Assembly (NCBI GenBank): GCA_046330075.1
Contig: JAXLTL010000007.1
Location: 124,001 to 188,000, forward strand
DNA from: JAJTFW01 sp046330075
GTDB lineage: Bacteria; Bacteroidota; Bacteroidia; AKYH767-A; OLB10
Reading direction: 5' to 3'
DNA length: 64,000 bases
The translations under genes and the position numbers were made by a program. Shown in pieces: positions 43,566 to 53,088 of the stretch (position 1 is its first letter; each line of letters starts with the position of its first letter). The notes under the pieces are model-generated. The model was not told the DNA's origin, did not search any database, and saw nothing but the letters and a program-made list of their open reading frames with translations.

Positions 43566-45692
43566 TCAGCCTAACTTCTCTCCGCACCCCGCACAAAACC
43601 GATCATCGCCATAGGAAACTTTGCCGCAGTTGTTGCAGGTTTTGATGGATCCGGGCACTTCGATCTGTATACTGATACGCTTGACAAAAGCGGTTGGGAG
43701 TTCAGCGATGAATTCACTTTCGGCGCTTGCTGCAGAAATAAGGAAGAGATGTTCGCGGGCGCGGGTGAGGGCAACATAAAAGAGCCGGCGTTCTTCTTCC
43801 TTGAGGTCTTCGATATTTTGCGGACGAATCACCTGATAGATGCGGTCGCCCAGCCAGGTGTCAGGAAATCCTCCGTTGCCTTTGTAAAGTCCGAGGATGA
43901 ACACCGCACGTGCTTCGAGTCCTTTGGCTGCGTGGATGGTTCTCGCCGTGAATTCTACTCCGCTATTGCGCAATTCGTACCGGAAAGGATCGTACATACC
44001 CGTACGGCGGTAGAGAATTAAAATTTCTTCTTTCGAATACCCGGCCTTGTTGAGTTCGGCGATTTTCCGGATGAGAAACTCTACATCATCTTCGCCGGGA
44101 GAACTGGCGAGATAGAGCAGAATATCGGTTTCATTCTTGTTGAAGGCTTCAACTTCCTTTTCAATTTTCTTCTTGTTCTGCCGGATGACTTCATTTCCGG
44201 CTTCAACGATACTATGCGTACTGCGATAATTGGTATTCAGAAAGTGCAGCACTGCATCATCGAAATATTTCCGAAAATCAATGAAATATTTCACTTCTGA
44301 TCCACGGAATCCATAAATACTTTGCCAATCGTCGCCAACGCAAAACAACTGTGTAGAGGGCTTGAGTAACTTCTTGATCATCTCCACCTGCGGCACGTTC
44401 ACATCCTGAAACTCGTCCACCAGAATATAATCATAACGTTGCTGCAGTGCCGAACGTACATCTTCGTGTTTTTCGAGTAGCTGATTCGAGAGCAGCATGA
44501 GATCGTTGAAGTCCATGTAGGACTTTGCCTTGCAGTTACGGTGATAAGCTTCCCAGATTTTCTCCAGCAGCAGATAATAATGACTTACCCGTTCATGAGG
44601 TTCCGCTTTTCCTTTTACAAAACACTCTTCGGCATTTAACGCCGACACCTTGATAAAATCAATTGTACGTTTGATATCGCGGCAAAACTGTTGGAAGGCC
44701 TTATCGTACGGAGCAATCGCTTCCTGCACAGCCAGGATGACGGGTCCAGCGAGGTAATTGCTCAACCGCTTTCGCAGAATCATATCCAGCTTCCGGCTGA
44801 TTTGTCCGCTCTCGTACATCTCCTGCTCAAACGTTTTCGACATCCGTTCTCCCCGCATGCGCAACAACTCCTCTTTCTTCGAAGTGCCTTTACTGTAATC
44901 ACTGACATGTTCGATATAGATACGCGCTTCCGGAATATAAAAGTCCGGATACACCAACATATTTTCTCCCTTCACCGGACGCTCGTACACGTAATCAATT
45001 TTATGACGGTACAGCCAATCTGCAATGTACACTTCCGACTTCGACCGTACACGATCACCTTTCAAGGTAGTATAATAATACTCGGCGGGAGTAGGAGGGT
45101 TAGTAGGAACCGGTTTCTTCTCCGGCTTGTGATAATAATCGACGAGATACTGACGCAGCAGCAAGAGCCAGTCGTAATCAGCAGCAGCGCACTCCTCTGC
45201 CGCACGACGCACCACCTCTAGCGTTGTTTCCTTCGCCGTATCTGCATCTTCCGGTTTTTCCTCCTTCGTATCGATGATCAGATGAAAGCGGTTATCATAC
45301 ACCTTGGAGCCCATCGCCCGCATGAGCTGATACCCGAGTCCATGGAAGGTGGTCATGGTGAGTTGCGAAATCCACGGAATTCGCTGCGTAAAATTCTTTC
45401 GAAACTCACGTAGGGTTTCCTCGTTATATCCCGCAGTTTCCAGTGTATGCTGATAAAAACCCGAAGCATCATTCTGTACGATGAGGCGGTTGATCATTTC
45501 ATTCGCCGCATTGCGCGTAAACGTAATCGCCAGAATTTTATCGGCCGGCACACCCTTCTCCTTCACCAGGTACTCAATCTTCTGCAGCAGCGACTTTGTT
45601 TTCCCCGAACCCGCACCGGCCACCACCAGAATGCGTTTCGCCTCATCGGTAATAGCGGAGAGTTGGCGGGGATTGAGAGATTGGGTGGGCAT
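43566..45692 (-). CDS. UvrD/Rep-family helicase (SF1) with nuclease-like insert and zinc ribbon
   Basis: The 708-residue protein has SF1A motifs: Walker A VVAGAGSGKT (24-33), ITFTRNAANEM (Ia), VDEFQDV (II), CVGDDWQSIYGFRG (III), NYRSTHSI (IV), TIHAAKGLEARAVFI (V) and VALTRAREHLFL (VI). Between the motifs is an insert at about residues 195-290 (KSEVYIADWLYRHKIDYVYERP, then YPDFYIPEARIYIEHVSD) that resembles a PD-(D/E)XK fold but lacks the catalytic Lys in EHV. The C-terminus is a four-Cys zinc ribbon (CNNCGK...CAGCGE). This architecture resembles helicase IV. I prefer ATG 45692 over the TTG at 45740. Confidence 0.85.
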   Translation of the reverse strand: MPTQSLNPRQLSAITDEAKRILVVAGAGSGKTKSLLQKIEYLVKEKGVPADKILAITFTRNAANEMINRLIVQNDASGFYQHTLETAGYNEETLREFRKNFTQRIPWISQLTMTTFHGLGYQLMRAMGSKVYDNRFHLIIDTKEEKPEDADTAKETTLEVVRRAAEECAAADYDWLLLLRQYLVDYYHKPEKKPVPTNPPTPAEYYYTTLKGDRVRSKSEVYIADWLYRHKIDYVYERPVKGENMLVYPDFYIPEARIYIEHVSDYSKGTSKKEELLRMRGERMSKTFEQEMYESGQISRKLDMILRKRLSNYLAGPVILAVQEAIAPYDKAFQQFCRDIKRTIDFIKVSALNAEECFVKGKAEPHERVSHYYLLLEKIWEAYHRNCKAKSYMDFNDLMLLSNQLLEKHEDVRSALQQRYDYILVDEFQDVNVPQVEMIKKLLKPSTQLFCVGDDWQSIYGFRGSEVKYFIDFRKYFDDAVLHFLNTNYRSTHSIVEAGNEVIRQNKKKIEKEVEAFNKNETDILLYLASSPGEDDVEFLIRKIAELNKAGYSKEEILILYRRTGMYDPFRYELRNSGVEFTARTIHAAKGLEARAVFILGLYKGNGGFPDTWLGDRIYQVIRPQNIEDLKEEERRLFYVALTRAREHLFLISAASAESEFIAELPTAFVKRISIQIEVPGSIKTCNNCGKVSYGDDRFCAGCGEKLG

Positions 45693-46080
45693 GGGGGGGG
45701 GAGATTTTAGAAGGAGTGATAGCGGTGTTGGATTAAACAACGAAATTTGTTGGGGAGAAACAAACTCGACTGTGATTGAATCCGGGGTTATGATGTTTTC
45801 TAATGAATAAACTTCGAATTTCCATTTTCCGAGCCCAATTTACCACATGGCAACGTAAACACACCCAATGCTGCAAATTTTATCATTGAAATATACTTTA
45901 TGAATGAAACACAATTACATTTGTATGGCATTGATCTGAATTGTTATATTAGCAGGTATAGATATTAATGCATTGATTATCAAAGTTTATTGCGCCGTTA
46001 TGAGTTTTTGGAATTGTTTTGAGGCAGGAACGAATTCAACAAATTTTTAACGGACACAGGCAATAGTAATACGAATAGAC
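45693..46080. other. Divergent promoter region between helicase and hsdM
   Basis: The 388-nt divergent spacer is AT-rich (visibly so from 45830) and contains a 9-base G run immediately left of the helicase start (45693-45701). The candidate promoter for hsdM is listed separately. No gene is visible. Confidence 0.5.
45921..45952 (+). promoter_or_regulatory. Candidate promoter of the defence operon
   Basis: TTG at 45921-45923, a 21-nt spacer, then TATATTAG (45945-45952), one mismatch from TAnnTTTG. The inferred start of transcription leaves a leader of about 120 nt before hsdM. Moderate to low confidence. Confidence 0.35.
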
Positions 46081-48075
46081 ATGAACCATATCCAACATAA
46101 TCAAATTGTCAATTTCATCTGGGGTATTGCTGATGACGTACTTCGGGATGTTTATACGAGAGGTAAATATAGAGACATCATACTTCCATTTACCGTTTTA
46201 CGCAGATTGGATGCCTTGCTGGAGCCTTCAAAGAATAAGGTGATTGAAATGCATGAGCAGCTCAATAAGATGAAAATCGAAAATCAGTCACCGCAGCTTC
46301 GAAAGGTGTCCGGTTACGTTTTTTACAACACGTCAAAGTTCACGTTTAAATTATTGTTGAACGACCCGGCGAATATCCGGCAGAACCTTGAAAATTATCT
46401 GGATGGCTTTAGTTCAGATGTGCAAGACATCATCAGCAAATTCAAATTGCGGAATCAGTTGGATACCCTTGAAGAAGGTAATATCACCTTCCCATTGATT
46501 GAAAAATTTTGTTCTTCTCAAATCAACCTTAGTCCGGTAGCGGTGAAAGATAAGGATGGAAATATTGTGCATGAAGGATTGAGTAATCTGGGAATGGGCT
46601 ATGTTTTTGAGGAACTTATTCGTAAGTTCAATGAAGAAAACAACGAAGAAGCGGGTGAACACTTCACACCAAGGGAAATCATCAAGCTGATGACCCATCT
46701 CATTTTTGAACCTGTCAAGAACAAGATCAAAGAAGGTACTTATCTCATTTATGACCCTGCCTGTGGCAGTGGTGGTATGTTAACGGAAGCCGAACACTTT
46801 GCACTGGAAATAAATCCTAAAGCAACCTACCATTTATACGGGCAGGAAGTGAATCCCGAAACATTTGCAATCTGCAAAGCAGATATGCTGATCAAAGAGG
46901 AAGATCCTGAGAAAGTTGCTTTTGGTTCAACATTGTCAAATGATGGATTCCCCAAACTTAAATTTGACTTTATGTTGTCTAATCCTCCGTATGGCAAAAC
47001 ATGGAAGGTGGACCAGGACAGCATCGTTGATCCAAAAACAAAGGAAATTCTTGATAGTCGCTTTAGTGTTGGAGTGCCCAGGGTAAGTGATGGCCAGTTG
47101 CTGTTCCTGATGAACATGGTTTCCAAGATGAAGGCCGATAGTGAAATAGGCAGCCGTATTGCTTCAGTACATAATGGCTCTTCCTTGTTTACAGGAGAAG
47201 CGGGCGGTGGTGAAAGCGAAATAAGAAAGTACATCATTGAAAACGATTTGCTCGAAGCCATCATTCAGTTGCCCAATGATATGTTTTATAACACCGGCAT
47301 AGCCACGTATATCTGGGTGCTGAGCAATAAAAAGGAGAAGAGAAGAAAAGGGAAAGTTCAATTGATTGATGCCTCCGGTATCTACAGCAAAATGCGAAAG
47401 GGCTTAGGCAGTAAATCAAATGAATTGACGGAATCGCATATTCAACAGATTGCAGTGGCCTATAAAGATTTTCAGGATAATGAAATCAGCAGAATATTTG
47501 ATAACGATGATTTTGCCTATTGGAGTATAACCGTTGAACGTCCTTTGCGTTTGGCATGGCAGCTATCAGAAGAAAGGCTATCTGCCATAGAGGATACCGA
47601 TTACTGTTTGCCGGTCCTCAAAGCATTGCAAAAGCAGTTTGGCTCTGCTGTACAAAACGACTTCAATCAACTATTGTCTGCACTGGATACACAGCTAAAG
47701 AAGTTGACATTGAAGTGGAAGCCAAAAGAGAAGAAGACATTTTTAGATGCGATATCCTGGCGCGATGAAGAAGCGGAACCAATAATTAAAAAGCAGGACA
47801 AGAAAGAAGTGGTGTATGAAGCCGACCCTGAATTACGGGATTACGAGAGTGTTCCGGTAAAGCAAAATGTGCAGGCCTATTTTGAAAAGGAAGTGTGGCC
47901 CTTTGTGCCTGATGCATGGATTGACCATTCTAAAACAGTTAAAGGCTATGAAGTATCATTTACAAAAATATTTTATAAATATTTGCCTCTGCGAAGCGTC
48001 TATGATATTCTAAATGAAATTATAGAATTAGAGAAAGATACAGATGGATTGTTAAACAAAATAATAGATTATTAA
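46081..48075 (+). CDS. hsdM: Type I restriction-modification methyltransferase subunit
   Basis: The 664-residue protein has an N-terminal HsdM helical domain (IVNFIWGIADDVLRDVYTRGKYRDIILPFTVLRRLD) and an N6-adenine methyltransferase core with SAM motif DPACGSGG at 225-232 and catalytic NPPY at 301-304. A C-terminal extension of about 150 residues ends in YKYLPLRSVYDILNEIIELEKDTDGLL, a common HsdM tail. It methylates adenine at the HsdS-defined site. First gene of the island, 2 nt before the next gene. From about 47930 to the end its base composition drops (a 60-nt stretch at 48001-48060 is about 23% G+C). Confidence 0.95.
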   Translation: MNHIQHNQIVNFIWGIADDVLRDVYTRGKYRDIILPFTVLRRLDALLEPSKNKVIEMHEQLNKMKIENQSPQLRKVSGYVFYNTSKFTFKLLLNDPANIRQNLENYLDGFSSDVQDIISKFKLRNQLDTLEEGNITFPLIEKFCSSQINLSPVAVKDKDGNIVHEGLSNLGMGYVFEELIRKFNEENNEEAGEHFTPREIIKLMTHLIFEPVKNKIKEGTYLIYDPACGSGGMLTEAEHFALEINPKATYHLYGQEVNPETFAICKADMLIKEEDPEKVAFGSTLSNDGFPKLKFDFMLSNPPYGKTWKVDQDSIVDPKTKEILDSRFSVGVPRVSDGQLLFLMNMVSKMKADSEIGSRIASVHNGSSLFTGEAGGGESEIRKYIIENDLLEAIIQLPNDMFYNTGIATYIWVLSNKKEKRRKGKVQLIDASGIYSKMRKGLGSKSNELTESHIQQIAVAYKDFQDNEISRIFDNDDFAYWSITVERPLRLAWQLSEERLSAIEDTDYCLPVLKALQKQFGSAVQNDFNQLLSALDTQLKKLTLKWKPKEKKTFLDAISWRDEEAEPIIKKQDKKEVVYEADPELRDYESVPVKQNVQAYFEKEVWPFVPDAWIDHSKTVKGYEVSFTKIFYKYLPLRSVYDILNEIIELEKDTDGLLNKIIDY

Positions 48076-48077
48076 AT

Positions 48078-48566
48078 ATGGAGCTTTTGCCGATTATAAT
48101 TGAAATATTGTCAGATAACAAACAATTAAAGGCCAAGGATATAAATTATGCCATTAAAAACAAGTTTGGAATAACATGTAAAAAAAGTGAAATTAACCTA
48201 ATACTATATAAGTATACAGATATTTTTGAATCTAACAGTAGTTACTCATGGAGCATTAAGAAGACAGCACAGAAAGTTGGTATAAAAAACGATTCCAAAG
48301 ACAAATTTATGTATTCTGGTATTGTGAAGCAAATATTCGATAGTAATAGAGGAATATTTAATAAGCGGGCATGGAAGAAGAGAAATGTTTTAATAGAAAC
48401 TAAGAATGGAAAGTTAATACTAGCTACAGACTGGAAGGATCTTATTGAAAAGAATAATTTAACAAACAATGATAAAATTTCATTTGAGTTCGAGATAGCT
48501 GCGCGTAAAGGTAAATTTGGCCAAATATTGAATTATGTGAATTTGCTTGATTTAAAAAAAATGTAA
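48078..48566 (+). CDS. Small protein with winged-helix-like N-terminus, embedded in RM operon
   Basis: The 162-residue protein starts 2 nt after hsdM and ends 10 nt before the helicase gene. Residues 1-62 look like a winged helix: IIIEILSDNKQLKAKDINYAIKNKFG, then KKSEINLILYKYTDIFE and YSWSIKK as the wing strand. The rest is Lys/Asn-rich with strands (VLIETKNGKLILATDW) and no family that I recognise. G+C is far below the neighbours: I counted 16 of 60 in 48121-48180. That points to separate acquisition. A DNA-binding or regulatory accessory role is only an inference. Confidence 0.7.
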   Translation: MELLPIIIEILSDNKQLKAKDINYAIKNKFGITCKKSEINLILYKYTDIFESNSSYSWSIKKTAQKVGIKNDSKDKFMYSGIVKQIFDSNRGIFNKRAWKKRNVLIETKNGKLILATDWKDLIEKNNLTNNDKISFEFEIAARKGKFGQILNYVNLLDLKKM

Positions 48567-48576
48567 TAAGTGTTTC

Positions 48577-51500
48577 ATGCAATTACAAGCTGGCTACATA
48601 TTAGAATCAGTTCGAGATGCACTCAACGCTTATGCAAAGCGGAATGAGAAGTCACCTGCATTGCATGGCTTGTTAAGGTCACTAAGCACATTTGAAGTGC
48701 AAACCGGACTTAATCTTGAAACACCGGCAAATCCTCCATCCATATTTGCTGTTGCATCTAATATTATTACACGAGGCTTGCCCACTTTGGCAAGTGTGAA
48801 TCTGGAAGAGTACTTTGCTGATAAATTAGCAGTTACACAGAGGCAGGATAATATAGCCAGAGGTAAGGTTGCTTTTCCTTTCGTGAATGTGGATGAAGAT
48901 AGTGAACACGGCCAGTCGCTTTTCAAAACATTACACACAATTGACCCAAGAGCAAAGAACAGAAGCCAGTACCTCAAAGTAAATGATGTTGACAGCAGTT
49001 TTGAACGCAGCTTTCTCCTAAAACTTTTGCCTGAAAAACAGGCATACCTGGCCCAACTTTTAGAAAAGCAAAGAACACGTAGTTCTTTCACCCGTGACAA
49101 CAATCAGGGAAGGGTAGATTTCAGCCTTGAAATACCTTACGATTTTACTAAGAGCAGAACCAACCGTTATAACAGTCAGGTGCAGATTAAGCACCACAAA
49201 ACTTATGTTATTGAGGTGGATGGTAAAAAGTACCATACGGATTTATTAGACGACCTGAAAGATTTTGAAATTGCTCAGCTGTCTCGAAACATCAGCCACA
49301 TCACAGAAGATAGAGTTTATAAAGATGTAGAAGAATTTATTCGCACAATTGAAGCAGAAGAATTTATACAGCAAGCACAGGACAACTACAGCAATGAAGA
49401 ATATTTATTGAGCAAATTTACGGCCTTGTGCCTTGCCCCATTCGGTATGGCAAGGCTTCAAAAGGTGGTACTTCAATACCTAATGGCTCATTATGATGCT
49501 GCAATCACAAAGCAAAAGATAAAAATTGCTGTTGCAGAAAGAGACCTTCCATGTGCAATGGCTGCATTTGATGACCTTTCGTTATTACTCCATACCCTCA
49601 ATGATTTAGCTCAAACTCAAATTCATATCCCTGCATTCGAGGTGCAAGTTTTCGCTTCGCCTGAATTTAGGGACCATACATTGCATAATGGCAAATCAGT
49701 AGCTCCGCTTACTACTTTGAACGCTGCGGATTTTGATGTTGTTATTGATATTTCGGTATTGCGTAGAATGTCGGTATTCAAGGATGATTTTCCTCCTGCA
49801 CACAATACGGTTGTCATTCGCAATGCTCATTACATACACTACAAAACCAACACAGGAGTCATATCAGCACCTTCAGTGTTGTACAGGCCATTGGTAAACC
49901 AATTGCAGAATGAAGTTTTTGAGCCTATTGCTGAAACATCTGAACTGCTTAAAAAACTATTGCAGGACATCTTCCGCAAACTCGATTTCCGGGTAGGTCA
50001 GCTTCCTATCCTCAATCGGGCAGTGCAACTAAAATCTGTCATTGGTTTGTTACCAACGGGTGGCGGTAAATCGCTTACCTATCAGTTGGCAGCCATGCTG
50101 CAACCGGGTACTACTATTGTCATTGATCCGATTCGTTCATTGATGATTGACCAGTACAATGGCTTGAAAGAACTAAGCATAGATAAGTGTGAGTTTATAA
50201 ACTCTACCCTTACTACTGCCGAAAGAAATTTCAATCAACATGAATTATTGGCGAAAGGCCAGTTACAGTTTTTATTCGTTTCGCCTGAACGTTTTGTAAT
50301 TGATGATTTCAGAAAAGCACTGGATAATGCACGGAAAGACGGACATTGTTTTGCGTACGCTGTGATTGATGAAGTGCATTGTGTTTCAGAGTGGGGGCAT
50401 GATTTCAGAACACCATACTTAAACCTGGGTGACAATGCTCAGGAATATTGCCTTACCTACAGCGGTAATTCAATTCCGCTGTTTGGGTTAACCGCAACTG
50501 CATCTTTTGATGTGTTGGCTGATATTGAGAGAGAGTTGAACATAAAGGAAGATGATGGCAATGCGGTGGTTCGTTTTGAAAACAGTGTAAGAGATGAAAT
50601 CAACTACCTTGTAAAGGAAGTACCCAACACCTACGAAGGCTTGGATAATCTGACCGAGAAAGCCATCAGGGAGAGTATTGGTAAAAAGAAGCAGGATGCC
50701 ATCTTTGGCTTAATAGGCGACAAGCAAACGGTGCTGCAAACCTTTAATCAGCCGCCAGCTATTCAAGAAATAATTGAACATTCTTTCAAAAATTATTTGC
50801 CTATTACTACAAGGCAGGAATGGCTGCAAAAGACAGGTAGCGAAACAGAAGCCCTGAAACAATATGAAGGCATACTGTTTAATAAACTCCATATTTCCAC
50901 AGATGCTTTTGCTGTGCAAAAGAAAGATGATACAACCCTATATCAATATGGGCTGATTGTATTCATGCCACACAGACAAGGTTGGTTAGGCATACGTAAT
51001 GGCTACAATTCGCATGGTGTATTTGATAATCCGAGATATGTACTGATTGAACAGGACGATCAAAAGACAATACACTTTTACAATTCTGAAACCTTAGGCT
51101 ACTTCATGGGAAGTGGTGATGATGATAATGCCGACAAGTTGGATGAAGAATCATTCCATCACCTCGAACTATTCAAGGATAATGAGGAATCGATAATGGT
51201 AGCTACAAAAGCGTTTGGCATGGGTATAGACAAGCCAAATGTGCGAATGACCATCCACATCAATATCCCACAGTCCATTGAATCATTTGTTCAGGAAGCA
51301 GGCCGTGCCGGTCGTGATGGAAAAGTTTCAGCCTCCGTTATTCTGTTCAACAATGACCAGTTACGCATTGCATCCAAGCCTAAAGAACCCTATCATTTGG
51401 ATAAGGATGTACTCATGTACTTCCATAAAAACTCCTTTAAAGGCCAGGTGAAAGAAAGGGTAATGATTCATGAACTGAGAAGCCGAATAACTTACCCGAA

Positions 51501-53085
51501 TACCAATAACCTCCAAATGCTCATTGACCAGCTCAATGACCTGTTTGGAACAGATGATGTGCAATTTGCCATCAAATTAGGAGGGCCAAAGCATCACAAC
51601 CGCATTTTCATTAATACAATCACCGGCACAAGCATCGGCTATGTTTTTCTCGATAATCAAAACACAGGCATATACCACGATTTCGGAAACGATGCATTCT
51701 GTTACCAACTGGTAGATTGGTTAAAGACAAATCTGCCTTTCACCGCAATAGTTGGTGTTGATAATCTTAGATCATGGCTCGACCAGGTGGTAGTGAATAC
51801 ACAGCACCAAATGGGTTTGGAAAGAATGTTGGCTGAAATGGCTACAGGAGATACAAAATCATTGCCTGTTCCTTTTACCAACCGTTTCTATTCCAAGAGG
51901 GCAAAGTCTAAAATGTACTTCAACCTCAATCAGGAACATTTACAAAAAGTGTTGGCTACAGCCGCTATTCAGCAACTGATTGCTGCAAACCTTACTTCAC
52001 CCGCTTCTGTAGGCGGATTGTTGAAGGATGCAGTTTTTGATGGCTTGGATTATCCCGACTTTGTTGAATCGTTGAACATACCAAATGAACAGGTAAAGCA
52101 GAAGCTCCTGAATTTGGAAGATGAGCAATCTTTGGAACTACAACGGGCTTATTTTATTCCCCGCAGTCAGGACGATACCGCCAAAGCCATTTACCGCTTG
52201 GTATCTATTGGCATCATTGGTTCATATACCATCGACTATCAGAATAAGCTATACACCATCCAATTCACCAAGAAGACAGACCAGGATTATTACCGTTCAC
52301 TCGAAGAACTGATTTCCCGATACACTTCTAAGAATGTGGCTAAAAGGGAAATTGAAAAACTGAAGAAGGCTGCAAACAAAGAGATAAAAGCGGGGAAAGC
52401 AACGGTCATCAGTAAGTGCCTGGAATATCTTACCGATTTTATCTACGGCAAAATCAAAGAAAAGCGTTTACAAGCCATTGATGATATGGTAAGGCTATGC
52501 CAAACATCCATCAATATTACAGACCCATTAGAGCAAAACAAGTATGTAAAAGATGAAATCTATTACTACTTCAATGCAAAGTATTCCAGACGCAAATTCA
52601 TAGAACGTACCCGAAGTGGTGATTTGGATGCTTCCATGCCCGATGATTTGGATGATGAATTGCCGGTAGATGAAACCATTGAAAAATACATTGCACTCGT
52701 TAGCAATGAAGAAACAGGGGAGTTTATCAGTAACATCAAACACCTGCGTGGTTCTGCCATGCGAATGCTTCGCAGCAACCCCGATAAACCTCAATTCAGA
52801 ATACTGAAATCATTTGCATTGTTCATACTGGCCGATACGGTAAGGGAATTAATCAATGAAGCAAAGCAGGAACTGGTAAGGGGCTTAATAGATTGGAAAC
52901 ATAATGAAGACCCTGATTTGAATGTACAGGCGTTCATCATTCATTTTAAAAACACCGTTGCCGGCCATGTGCTGAACTATGATGTAGAAGAAGCATTTAG
53001 CGACATAGAAGATCACTATTACGCTTTGTACTACGCCACATGGACAGGCAATTTCAATAAACATTTTTTGACTCAACCATCATAA
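48577..53085 (+). CDS. RecQ-type helicase with N-terminal nuclease-like domain (1502 aa), embedded in RM operon
   Basis: Helicase motifs read clearly: LLPTGGGKS (491-499), DEVHCVSEWGHDFR (598-611; the RecQ-type aromatic-rich region), LTATAS (638-643), LIVFMPHR (IV, about 793-800), VATKAFGMGIDKPN (875-888) and QEAGRAGRDG (906-915). Upstream, residues about 179-240 (GRVDFSLEIP, then YVIEVDGKKYHTDLLDDLKDFEIAQLSR) resemble a PD-(D/E)XK/DUF559-like nuclease. About 110 residues are inserted between motifs III and IV (685-795), and about 570 residues after motif VI match nothing I know. A typical RecQ has about 600 residues. Lies between hsdM and hsdS; 3 nt before the next gene. Novel function likely. 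Confidence 0.85.
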   Translation: MQLQAGYILESVRDALNAYAKRNEKSPALHGLLRSLSTFEVQTGLNLETPANPPSIFAVASNIITRGLPTLASVNLEEYFADKLAVTQRQDNIARGKVAFPFVNVDEDSEHGQSLFKTLHTIDPRAKNRSQYLKVNDVDSSFERSFLLKLLPEKQAYLAQLLEKQRTRSSFTRDNNQGRVDFSLEIPYDFTKSRTNRYNSQVQIKHHKTYVIEVDGKKYHTDLLDDLKDFEIAQLSRNISHITEDRVYKDVEEFIRTIEAEEFIQQAQDNYSNEEYLLSKFTALCLAPFGMARLQKVVLQYLMAHYDAAITKQKIKIAVAERDLPCAMAAFDDLSLLLHTLNDLAQTQIHIPAFEVQVFASPEFRDHTLHNGKSVAPLTTLNAADFDVVIDISVLRRMSVFKDDFPPAHNTVVIRNAHYIHYKTNTGVISAPSVLYRPLVNQLQNEVFEPIAETSELLKKLLQDIFRKLDFRVGQLPILNRAVQLKSVIGLLPTGGGKSLTYQLAAMLQPGTTIVIDPIRSLMIDQYNGLKELSIDKCEFINSTLTTAERNFNQHELLAKGQLQFLFVSPERFVIDDFRKALDNARKDGHCFAYAVIDEVHCVSEWGHDFRTPYLNLGDNAQEYCLTYSGNSIPLFGLTATASFDVLADIERELNIKEDDGNAVVRFENSVRDEINYLVKEVPNTYEGLDNLTEKAIRESIGKKKQDAIFGLIGDKQTVLQTFNQPPAIQEIIEHSFKNYLPITTRQEWLQKTGSETEALKQYEGILFNKLHISTDAFAVQKKDDTTLYQYGLIVFMPHRQGWLGIRNGYNSHGVFDNPRYVLIEQDDQKTIHFYNSETLGYFMGSGDDDNADKLDEESFHHLELFKDNEESIMVATKAFGMGIDKPNVRMTIHINIPQSIESFVQEAGRAGRDGKVSASVILFNNDQLRIASKPKEPYHLDKDVLMYFHKNSFKGQVKERVMIHELRSRITYPNTNNLQMLIDQLNDLFGTDDVQFAIKLGGPKHHNRIFINTITGTSIGYVFLDNQNTGIYHDFGNDAFCYQLVDWLKTNLPFTAIVGVDNLRSWLDQVVVNTQHQMGLERMLAEMATGDTKSLPVPFTNRFYSKRAKSKMYFNLNQEHLQKVLATAAIQQLIAANLTSPASVGGLLKDAVFDGLDYPDFVESLNIPNEQVKQKLLNLEDEQSLELQRAYFIPRSQDDTAKAIYRLVSIGIIGSYTIDYQNKLYTIQFTKKTDQDYYRSLEELISRYTSKNVAKREIEKLKKAANKEIKAGKATVISKCLEYLTDFIYGKIKEKRLQAIDDMVRLCQTSINITDPLEQNKYVKDEIYYYFNAKYSRRKFIERTRSGDLDASMPDDLDDELPVDETIEKYIALVSNEETGEFISNIKHLRGSAMRMLRSNPDKPQFRILKSFALFILADTVRELINEAKQELVRGLIDWKHNEDPDLNVQAFIIHFKNTVAGHVLNYDVEEAFSDIEDHYYALYYATWTGNFNKHFLTQPS

Positions 53086-53088
53086 TAT

